A stretch of DNA of 64,000 bases from Melanocharis versteri (Eukaryota > Chordata > Aves > Passeriformes > Melanocharitidae), in the NCBI GenBank assembly GCA_013397845.1, contig VZTG01001099.1, positions 124,001-188,000 of the forward strand, written 5' to 3'. Below, in pieces: positions 27,101-39,100 of the stretch. The notes beneath the pieces are model-generated. The model was not told the origin of the DNA, ran no database searches, and was given only the letters and a program-made list of their open reading frames with translations. Made by a program: the position numbers and the translations under genes. Positions within the stretch are counted from its first letter, which is position 1; each line of letters starts with the position of its first letter.

Positions 27101-30100
27101 AAAACCAAACCTGAACTGGCTTTTCCTGCTGCTTTTTTTGCTTACTCAGACATAATTCAACTGAAGTTAGAGCTGTATCAATATAAAATTGAAGGCAGGC
27201 TCCTGTTAATGATGGAAGAATTTATCTTAAGCTAACAATTAAGAACATGAAATTAAATTCACAGCAACTACTGTGTTTTGGTATTTCACATCATGAACCC
27301 AAGTAATTTCAAATGAACAAAACAATTCTGTGTGTTTCCATAGAAACAGGTTAGATGAAGAGAGATATTAAATAGTGGTCTCAGCAAACCAACTGCATTG
27401 CAGAAATATCTTCAAAACACATTTCAAGGACAAACGAAAAAGATTTTAACAGCAGGACCTTTTTCAACACTTTTTTTCAAACACTAATGAATTCAATAAA
27501 ACATACACATAACAAGAACCTTGACCAAATGCTAATGCACTTGTTGGTAACAGATTGTTACCAACAAGTACTTTACTTGTTGGTAAAGCAGATTGTCAGC
27601 ATGAATTTTGATGCAAATTTGTAAGCATATAGCTCATTCTGCTCTGAAACAGGATTAAAAAATTTGAATCGCTTTTCTTTATTAAATAATACATCTTTAA
27701 TTGACTAACATAAATATCAGATATGCCATTGTAACTATTGTTTCTGATAGTTCAAAGTTCTTTCATTCAAGACAGTTTCACACTCTAGAAGCTAGTTTTA
27801 TGTAACTAAAACTTAATTATTTGAGTTAAATCTGAAAAATTGTAGAGTACATAGAAAATCTAACCCCTTTGGGAGATGTTATCAAAATTCTAAACACTGG
27901 CCAAACTTTTCTCTTCTTAAAGGCAAAAGGAAATTTGCTTTAACTTAGTCCTTGAACCTCAACATTGTTCAATGAAAGCTGTATGAAACTGCAGCTGATA
28001 AGGTCTTCCTCTTTGTCTCAAGAAAAATCTTGATACTAAGGCAATATTTATCTAATAGTATATGACTCACAAGAACTTCAAAGTAGATTCTAAGACATTT
28101 CTGAAACATAAATAATGTTCTGAGTATTTCTAAAATCTTTATAGCAGTCACAGATTCCAGCTAAGTACTACATGCATTTCTGTGTGAGTTGTAATGCATA
28201 CATGCACATAAACACAAATATAGTGAAAAATAATACAGTATTAAAGAGCTGCACTCAACCGGCTCCATGTACAGCAAATATTGAAGCATAAGAATATTAT
28301 TCCCTAATACACACATAGTAATACAAACTGAGAAATCAATGAAGAGTTAATAGCAAATAGTTACATATAGAATACATGCACATAAAAATAAATCACAACT
28401 TTTCTTAGCAAATTAAACAAAGAACAGGAAAACATTATGAGATTAAAATGCACTAATAAATTTTACTTACAAGGGTGGAGATCAGTGGTAAACTAATTAT
28501 TTTTATTTCTATATAGCATGCAACCCTATTAGCTTTACAGAACATTGCAAACTGCATCAATTAAAGATAAACAGATTAAAAACTTCATAACTCATTAAAT
28601 ATCAGGATACAATTTATCAGTATTTTACATTAACGAGTCCTTTACTTGACATTGAAATAAACAAGTACATACCCTGATCCAAAATCTCTGCCTCTTCGTT
28701 TTTGGCCTGATGCAGCAAATAACTTGTATCACTACCCTTGGTTTCTGAAAAATGTATTTAGGTTACAATGTTAGCCTTTGCATGTGAATGGAATTGACTA
28801 TCTAGCTACTGTGGAAAAACGCCCTTCAGAAATGAACATTTGGCATTTTTATATATAAATAGTAGTTGGATCAAACAACCCAGCACTAAAACAACTGTAA
28901 TAAAAAATTAAGATTTTTATTAGAAGATGGTAGAAGATAGAAGTAGAAATAAACATAGAAATAAAAAAGGTACATAAAAATAAGCAAGTGCATACCCTGA
29001 TCCAAAATCTCTTCCTCTTCTTTTTTGGCCTGCTGCAGCAAAGAACTTGTATCACTATCCTTGGTTTCTGAAAAATGGGTTTAGGGTATGATGTTAACCT
29101 CTGCATATGAAGGGAATTACCTCCCTATTGAGGAAAAAATGCCCTTCTGAAATGAATACTTGGTATTTTTATCATAGTAGTCATACCTCACAATGCAACA
29201 GTAAAAAAGGGGTATAAAAAACTACAACTTGTACTTGCTACACAGACATGTCAGTCAGATGACCTCTGGATAATACTGTTGCTGCAATTTATATGCCTAC
29301 AACTGTTCAATGTAAACTTCTGATTCCTCCCATAACAAGGCAGTGGGATCAAGAAAACTAGGACAATGTTATGATTCAATTTTGTAGAAAATAGAAGATA
29401 AGGAAAACATTTAAAAATTTTAATATAAAGTTTGGCATAGAAAAAGAAGCCCATCTTTAGGGCACACAGGCCACACAGCTGTAAAAATATCTTGGAAATT
29501 GGGAGACAACATGAGAAAGAAACAGATGAAAGACTATGGCAGACATTTCCACCAAAACCAACAGTAGAATCCCGTGATGTTTTGTTAATTAGCAATTTCA
29601 ATTTTATGCAGAACTGCATTACCTCTTTATGAAAATTTTGCATATCAAAACAACAAAGAAATACATCAGTGAGCATAGATGACATGAATAAAATGGATTA
29701 CAAGTATTTTTCACCTTCATGATGTCCATGCATCATCTTCAGCACATCAGACTTGACTGGAATAGGAATATTTGCCTCCTGCGGAATATTTCTGAACATC
29801 TCAGGGTTTGCGTTCTGGGTGCAGGTCATATATGAGACAGCATGCTTGGCTTCCATATAGTACATAATGTAAAAGTTGCACATTTCGTCATTGGCAGTAC
29901 CCCTACACAATACAGAAAAGATGTTGCACTTAGAAAATAATGAGCTGAATCCAACTTGTTTAACAGGATACTAAAACATTGCAATCAAATATTTAGATGT
30001 CCCAAACTATAACATGCAATACCTGCATTGCAATGAATATCAGAAATGTCTTTTGATTTATATGGGAGAAAAGCAGGGTGCACAAAATCCCCACGTGCCT

Positions 30101-33100
30101 CAGAAATTCCTAGCAATTTAGTTTTGATTTTACAGAAAATTGCATCATCTATCTAAACTGCTCTTCCTTCTCATTTCTCCAGCCTACTCCACACAGCTCC
30201 CATTGTGTCATCAACTGTGCACATGTTCTGATGAAATATGACAGAGCTGTATCATTCATTACATTACTATCCACTTACTTCTCTGCAAATTTTGGACAAA
30301 TGTAATTTGAAATTGTTGCAAATAACATACATGTTTCATTTCAATGGTTATTTTTCATGACAAATCTTCCCCCTTTCCCCATCAAGTGCATTCATTTGTT
30401 GTCCAATCACACTGGTTCTAACACTGCAAAATTTGTTACATATTAGGATTCCATAAGTATCTCTTGAGGAGAACATAGCACTGTCATCTTAAGAATAACT
30501 TGTTTGTAAGCTTTTGTAACAAAAACATGAGTGCAAGGGGGATAATAAAACACTAGCAAAATTCAGCTCTTTGATAAATGTTGTGGATGTACTTGAAACA
30601 GAAGTGGCTCTTCTGCACTGCTACATAATCCTGTCTTCAACAGAAAAAACAGCTGTCACAAGAAAGTTTTTTTTTCTTCAAAATATTGTTTTGTGAAGCA
30701 GAGTATATATGGCCTCTTTACAACTGTGGTCTGTTTCTTCCTTTGCCATATAGGTTAGTATCTTTTGTTTAGAGCCACAATCCTGACAATGAATAAGCTA
30801 GGACTTTTAAACATAAGTTCATAAAATATAGGGGTTTACACCAAGATTTTTTAATTAGCTTTCACAATTAAACAGTGAGCCTACACTCATTAAAAAAATA
30901 CAGAGGTAGTCTATTAGCTGTTTGCAAAAGCCATCAGTGACTTTTCCAGTAGCATCCTGCAGCATTCATTTATTCACCATAGCAACAATAATGACACAAG
31001 CCAGAGAGAGAGAGAGAAACACGGGAGAAGAGACTTTTTCAAAAGGGGAATTGGCTATTTTTCCATGCATTTGAAGTTTGGCATCCCTTGGAGACCACAA
31101 AAATGAGACTCCGACTGGGCAAGCTCTGTTTAAGCTTTTAGAAAGCATAAACTTCACTGTTAGATCTCCAATATCTCTCACTGTAACTGCTTCCTCTTTA
31201 AAACTCCGCAAATTCTGTAGAAAACAGAATGTAGAAACTACACAAACTGAGGCTCACCTGACACACTACTGTGTCTAAGCATTTGTGGTGGTTTAATTTC
31301 AGGTGGCAGTTAAGCACTGCTGCTCACTGCCCCCACTCCTGCCCTCCCCAGAGTGGGACAAAGAAAACTTGTGGTAAAATATAATAGTACCAAATAGTAA
31401 TAAATAAATAATAGTAATACTAAAAATAATAGTGATAATACTAATAAACAATATGGCATGATTCATACAATACATATTCATATAGTGCAAATAAATAATA
31501 ATAAATAAAAATAGTAAAATAATAATTATAACAATTACTGTAATGAAAAGGACAGAGAGAGAGTTTCTCCACCAAAAGCATATTAGTACATTGAAAGAAA
31601 ATACCATAATTGTCCTAAGTCTGTTTCTTAAACTGTAAGGATCATTCAACAAACAGGAATTACTTTGGGAAAATTGACAGAAATGTGACAGAAACTTCTT
31701 GAACTTGAGAAAAGGTCAGCAGTTAAATTAAGGTTTCAGGTTTTTAGTATCATGATATTTGTAAAAACCTCTTCTCAATCCATTTTTTCCAACTGTTACA
31801 CATCACTACTTTAACTGCTCACTGTAAGGTCATAAATCCGTCTTGAATCCTTAACCCTCCACTGAGATTCAATCTTAGGGTGCTCAGTGCATAAAAATCT
31901 CTTTCCTTGGAATGCTGCAGCACACACTCCCAGAATGGAGAGATTTCCATAGGTTATCTTTGTGTCTCTACATATGCATTAAATGACAGTTTAAAGAACC
32001 AGAGCCAGCTAAGAGAGAATTAATATATCTATTTTTACAGCTGTATTTGTCCACTTGATCTTAAAGGGCTGTGTCTGTCACCTTCAGCTGAATAGCCACA
32101 GTGACTAACACAGTTCAGATTTAATTATTTTTTATTAGTAGTAATTTATGGTTTGTTTTTCATAAAAGCCTGTACATTTTTATACCACAAAAAGGTAATT
32201 GCAGTACTAGTCCAGATCTTTTAAGGCTAGACATTGCAATAGGTCAAAATATCAGAATTTCATAAGCTTCTATAAATTTTCTTTCTGAAATAATGTACAG
32301 AATTGTGAAGCTTTATTATTTCACTATAAACAGTTAGTGATGTTTAATAATGATTTAAATAATGTATTTTCTAGAATTGATATTTTGAATCCTTCTCTTA
32401 GAACAGATCAGCCCAACATCTAAGTTGTTTGGCAGCATAGCTTCACTTCAGAAGTGTTCTGAACACTTCAGCAAAGTGAATATTCACGTAAGTAACGTCA
32501 ATGAACATTGTGTTGAGTTAAATCTTAAGTAGACCAGACAGCATAACAAAACATTCCAGAAGAAATTGTTTCTTAGAATTACCTTGGAAGAAGACATGAA
32601 ACAAAAACACTTCTACGTATAATCAATACCCTGGAAAAAACCAGTTCTGAAACAGAGCATTCCTTTATTGTCCAATCACACTGGTTCTAACACTGCAAAA
32701 TTTATTTATAGATAAAATTTACCCTATATGTGTTTCTGTTGTTCTGCCTTCCCCACTGAACACACATCTGGCTGCCAGGATATCATCATAGCTAATGTCT
32801 ACCGGATACTGCACAGGGTAGAATGCCTGAAAGAGAGGATGATTCACCACAATTAGTGAAAGTGCTTCATATTCTCTGTGTCAATAGACACTGATGAGAA
32901 GGATGGTGCTACATATCTGAAATTACTTTTGCATCATAATCTAATAGTGATAATACTTGGCAATATTCACTTCCAGGAGCACAACAGCATATAACCAGTG
33001 GAAACACCATGACGCAAATCTGTGGACATGTGATTTCCAATTCAGCTTCTCAGTTTGAAACAAAGATAACTAAAATCTACATTCAGAACTAAAAGATCCC

Positions 33101-36100
33101 AACCAACCTGTGGTAGTTGCGGACTCTGTCTACCAATCAGTGTCCATTGACCGTTTCTCACTCTGTATCCACTGACTACTTTACCTAAAAGATATCAATA
33201 TACATGAGAAGTGAGACATACTTAAAAAAATACGTTGCAGTGTCAATATTTCTCTGTTAGGTATTTGATATTCTTATGTTACTCTTACCTAGTCTGTGAG
33301 TATGAACTCTGTAGGCAAAAAGGTGCATTGGAGACCTTTTGTAACGGCAGGCAATGTCTGCATCAACCACTGTGAAAATATGACAGCAATAAACAATGAC
33401 AAACAGATAATTTATCAGAGAGAAATTGAATTACTATACTTCATTCAGCATGGTTTACAAAAAGTACACCTACACAGGACAACAGATGATTTCAAAAGAT
33501 AATAGATAATATCTTATACTTCTGCAGTGTCCATCTCAAGACATCTGCAAAGAAAAGCTAATAAAATATAGTGCAGGTTACTTGAAAATTACTTACTCTG
33601 CTGACATACATATAAAATCTTTCTGACTGAAAACCAGAAGAACTTTTTTCGGTGTACATTACTGCTATTTAACAAAATAAAGCTATACATTTACCTACAG
33701 ACTATGTTGAGGGATGCTTAAAATAAACATAGTTACGGTAAACAATCTACTCAGGAGAAAATCAAAATAAACTGGTATCATTCTAAACTGATATAATTTA
33801 CAATGAAGCTTTGATTATTAAGGCCCAGACCGAATTTAGGGTTAGACAAGAGACTTTGACAGAGAAGTGCTTAAAATGTTTACAGGGTAGTACTTATGTT
33901 AGGTGCAGTAACAGTACCTAAGGAAGAGCCTACAGAAAAATCCTAATGCCTTTCTGAGAGACATCTCAACATTACCTGTTTAAACAAATTTCATGCTCCA
34001 CTTAAGAGCTGTAAATTTGACTGAACATGAGAAGGCATTTATCAGCAACCACAGAACTGTTTGTTTGCCCTTTTTCTTCACACTTCCAGTTGTAAAATTA
34101 AATTCCTACACTATCAAATATTCTTGGGGGTAGTGGGGCATTAATTTCATGTGTTTTCATATTGGAGAGCAAAATATTTTTAGTTTCAATTCAAATTTAA
34201 GAATGTTTCAAGTTGCTGAATTCGCTAATCAGTTGAAGCCAGCTGAGCATTTGACCACCTCATCCTATTGAGGCAGCTAATTGTGAATGGGACAAATGGT
34301 GCTCTTGGTTATCTACTTTAAAATTTTGGTATTGCAGAGTACAGTCAGTGTCCAGCTTCCTTAAAACAGAACATTCCATGCTAGCCAAAGAAAGGATTTT
34401 GGGAGTTTTCAAGCTGAGTTTCAGATAAAATTCAGGATTCTGAATAGAAACAGTTCGGAAACTTTCTATTATGATTTTTTCTTCAGCATTTTGACCTTTT
34501 AACCAACTAGGAACACAGGAATGAAGATGAAGAAGAGCCCAAAACAGTTTATGGCTTTTTAGAGGGGAGGGGAGGAATTAAAAAATAGGTAGGGCATTTT
34601 TTGTAAGATATGAAGATGAAAATAAATTAAAGAAATATTCATTATTGCTTGTACAACATTGTGTTTATACAGCATTGGTTGCCTTTACTAATGTAGTCAT
34701 ATGGAAATAGGATACAATCTTAAGCATAACTATTTTTTTCATCATTTGTTCAATCAATCAAATAATTAATTTTTCCATCTACATATCAGCAAGCCTCTGC
34801 CAAATTTTCTTCCACAATAAGCAACAAAAATAGATCAGATGCTGAAATTATATAATCACTTTGTAAAATGATAACTCACCTTTCTCGCCTGGTGGTATGA
34901 CCGTGTTCACAGACATCATGAGATACATTCCTGCAATTAAAGGCTGCCTGCAATGCACAACACAAGCTCTGGTAAACAAGTCCTCTGTAAAACACAACTG
35001 CAAGTGACTTGCTATGCAATACCATTTGATACCACTAATTTCTAAAGACTGGATTACATCTGAAACAGGTCTCCTGAAAAAGAAGCTGTTTCACAGCTGT
35101 TACCCTCTCCCTCCCTCCCTCCCTTTTTTGCTACCACTTCTAAAGCATTTTCTGCAAAGTATGTGAAATAGGACAAAGCTATTACCTGCATAATTGCTTT
35201 TCTAGTCCCAGATTTCTACATATGAAGCTCTTAAGCTGGACTAACTCAGTACTCATACCACAGCTGCATCAAGTTTCTTAGCAGAAATGAAAATTTTTGC
35301 CAATAGATGACACAACTTCAAAATTCTTAATATTGTGAAGTATGTATTATTTTTATTTCACATGTTTTCAAAGGAATCCACACTTTCTGTTCCAATGAAA
35401 GGAAAATAGGTAAGCATTTTTAAAAATACTCACTTTTGATGTGTCAGATGTAAAGTTACACCAGAGCAGTCCTTGTGTTTATCTGTACAAATTGTGAAAC
35501 AGTTTAATCATTAACAACGGAACCCCTGCAAATTGCTACATATTAATAAGATTATTCTGCTGTGTAAAAAATACCAGAAGACAGAACAAATTTTAATCAT
35601 ACTTTGTGCACTAAAACTGTTATACTGTGGAAATGCTACACAAATTTGCACAAACCTGAACATCTCAGTACTAATACAGAGAAAAACTTTGGTGGATGAA
35701 AACCAGTGTACTAGAAAATGTAGACCTTTATGAACTAGCATCTGGGAAATGAAACAGTATCATGTTTACACTACCAGAAAAAGTAGTTTTGTTTCAAACA
35801 AATTTATATTTTGATCAAAGTTAGAAAAATGAAAGATTTGTGAAAAGCAGTAATTTTAGCCATTAATAATGCAGCTGCCAGAAATCCTTGTAATAACAGT
35901 CAGCAAGTGAACTTGATATACCAATACAGACAGTAATTCTGCTTAAAACTGGATATCTTAGAAAGTGAGTAAAAATCGCTAATTTATTTGTCAGTTTACT
36001 GTATCATCGTTAGCTGGTATGTTTGACATTTTAATTTAAAGACCCAGTTGTCTCGACAGTTACTCAATTATAGTTGGTTATCTGGGAGTTCAATCTTTGC

Positions 36101-39100
36101 TCCTTTTTAAGCAAGTTTATTCTTCTTATGTTTACACAATAATAGCTGTAGTTAGAAGATGGATCTAGCTCCAGAGTAAGCAAGCAGAACATTCTGAAAA
36201 AATATCCTCCAACATTATATGTTTCAGGTAAGAAAGGGAGAGGAGTAGCTATGGATCTGGTGACAAGTGGTAACTTCTAAGAGTTTTTCCTCTTATCAAT
36301 AGTCAGATTCCAAACTGAAAAAGTAGTGCATTTGAACAGAAAAAAGGATAATGACAGAGTTGGACAACACAGGGAAACTTGACAAATTAAAAACTATCAG
36401 TTCAGTTTTTCACACATTAGCTATTTCAGTCACGCCACATGTTGCTATTAAGGGATAATAATCAGTTTGCTTTTCACCATCACTATTAGAATTTACTAGA
36501 ATTTGTTTTCACTATGTTGACAAAGTAGATCTGTAAATTAAGGTATGTGTTATTCAAGTGAAATAGTTGCTAATCCAATTTCCCTAGGTTCTCATAATGC
36601 TCATCATCATGGCATCTACAAATTCTTACTTACTCCAGCTCTGTGCATCGCAATAAACACTTTTGGATTTAAAAATCTGAATCAGTATACCACAGTTGTA
36701 CCTTTACAAATAGCAACAAAAAAGTAAAGTCTTCATTGTACACAGAAAAGAAAAATAAGAACAGTAGCTCTTTCATCAAGACTACCTACAAAAGTATTTG
36801 CATTGAGTAAGTACCATTCTAGATCATTCCAGCACTAGTTTTCAATCACAGTAATAAATGTTTGTTCCAAATGGCCAAATCAAGAATCCAAAAGTGCCAA
36901 AAAGACTAAGCTATTGCGACAAAAGAAGGGGAATGGTAAGAAAACATTCAAGAGAAAGAGAAACTAAACTCTTTGCCAATGGTTTTAGAAAAAGTTCAAG
37001 ACGTAGATACTGTTCATCCTCTTCCCTGCAGGCAGCTTCACTTACAATATCAATACCTCAGTGTTCGCTACAAAGGTCTTTATAAAGTCTCTTCTGCCCC
37101 ACCCTCCTCATTTCAAACTAAATTTTTGTTACTTATATAACACAGGTAATACCCCAGAATTCAGTTTTTCAAAGTTTAATATTGTTAGAACTCTGCACTA
37201 CATGAATTTCAATGGAAATTGGAAAATGCTTGCTTCCTCTCAGAATACTATTACTTGAAGTAATACGATTTAAAAATTTAAAATTCAGTCACTTTGTGTC
37301 TCTCAGTTTTGGAATTTTGGTTGAAAAACATCATCATTCTATCTTTTGAAAACTGCTGTGAAATTATCCCCAAACCATCAAACTAAATTCATATTTGAAA
37401 AAAATTAGCCCTTACTACTTCATAGTGTCTCTTATAAAAGTAGCACCATAGAAGGAGGGAAAAAAACTCCAATACATTTCAGTTTGGCAATCTCAAAGTA
37501 TCTTGACGCAATTTGAATTTTCAGAGCATAGAAAAAAATTTAATCAGCATTTTGATTTAATAGAGCAATTTCAAAATGAACTGAAGATAGCTGGAGAATT
37601 ATAATTGGTACTATATAAGGCAACCATCTAAATCAGTATCAGGATAAGCACAAATGAACTTCTGGCACAAGTATCTGATCTGCAGTGCTGTGTTAAGAGT
37701 AAAATAATGGATGGATACATTAGTCTAAACCTTTCAGGAATTCCTACAGTGCTTTATAATTCTGTTTGTAGTCATATTTAGCCATAACTGAACTAAATCT
37801 TTTTCCAACAACTACAGAGGGATGCCAGAGCTGATGTTTCCCTGTTTCTCCTCCCTTCAGTTCACCTCCTTGAAACACTCAAAGCTCTTAACACTTCACC
37901 CAAGAACACTGACTGCAGTGAGGTCATGCCACTTCCCTGTGCGAATTCTTTTCAAGCTACACTATCTGACCTAAGCTTGTCCAGCTTATCTAACTACTTT
38001 GATTTCCTTGTTTCAGCTATTCAGTAAATCAGCACTGCTCTGAAAGAAAGTAGCTACTAGTTACTATTTGCCATATGACAAAGACTAGAAAATGTATTTT
38101 TATCTACTTCAAAAAGAAGGTTCAAATGAAAACAAATTGTCCATGCAGTTTCCAATTCAAATGAATGCAGAAGTCATGCTCGTGACTGCCTTTGGTGTTC
38201 TGTGCAAATATAACACAATCATATTAAATATTCTCTGCTTTTATTTACCCATGTCAAACAAAGCCAATGGCGCATGCTAAACTGGCTTCAGATTTTAAGT
38301 ACATAATTTTTAAAGATGGTGCATGACAACTTTGCAATGATCATTCCAAGTTTAACTGCCAATAAATGTTTAGATTAGTTAAAAAGAATCACCTATGCTA
38401 CTCCTATCTATAATGTTTTCCAGGAGAAATATCTCAAATACTAGAAATACTCAACAGTTTTTCAAATTAAATACACCTGATGTGAAGGCAAATTATCCTA
38501 AAGAGAAACACTCTCCTTCTGTAAGCTGTTTTTGCTAAGACTTCTGAAGCAAGCCTGACAGGCTTTCTGGTCATCTGACTATCCAGATCTACAGTCCTGA
38601 ACTCTTCAATTACGTGCATGATAAACTGCCACAGACATTGAGACTTCTAGGACTTCCTAGATGTTTAAAATTGTACAGGTTTTTACTCACAAAAACAAAC
38701 ACTCTTCAAAACCTATTTTCTTTGCACTCTGAGTATGCAGATCGTACATTACTGAGCACTCTGCTCAAACGATTTATTCAGCTTCTTCATTGCTCTAGTT
38801 CTAGTATTTCATACGAACAGTATAGCACTCATACATGGTGACTAGAATACTTACAAGCTTTCACTATAACAGAGTAGCACTTTTTATGAAGCCCCAAACT
38901 CCTTGTTATTTCTAAGTCAGCCCTTGATTTGTACCAGAATCTCCACATACAGTCTCAGAATTGGCTTTGCTTCATTAAAGATAAGAAGTAGCCTCAAAGG
39001 TGAGCACAACCTCTGAGCTAGGCAATTCCAAAGCTAATGCCCATGGGGAAGTGACTTTGTACAAGTTGTACTTAAAGAGTAAAGACATGCAGCACAAAAA

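Larger units (their letters stand above)
16211..28672. other. PAM intron 14, longest in the window
   Basis: About 12.5 kb upstream of optional exon A. It holds a CR1 3' fragment (19985-20069), a near-perfect palindrome (19044-19071), an AT-rich stretch with ATA-type repeats (22015-22095), a TG-rich stretch (23402-23428) and a hairpin with a direct repeat (27539-27598). No gene or exon was recognised. Confidence 0.8.
28650..29175. repeat. Tandem duplication containing PAM linker exons 13 and 14
   Basis: The stretch about 28650-28850 is repeated at about 28975-29175, an offset of 323 bp across the exons. The exon parts match at 67 of 72 bases. The adjoining intron aligns at roughly 78 percent by eye with small gaps (for example GAAATGAACATTTGGCATTT against GAAATGAATACTTGGTATTT). 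Outer limits are approximate. Confidence 0.88.
29903..32722. other. PAM intron 11
   Basis: 2.8 kb between coding exons 11 and 12. It holds an ERVL-type LTR fragment (31284-31550), two copies of a 36-bp repeat (30399 and 32668) and a cluster of short inverted repeats (32441-32487). No exon was recognised. Confidence 0.8.

Noticed and set aside
29251..29685. 144-codon minus-strand open frame between PAM exons 12 and 13
   Set aside because: Same strand as PAM, but it has no family match, uses AT-rich codons, and using it would break the known PHM-to-linker junction, whose phases already fit without it.
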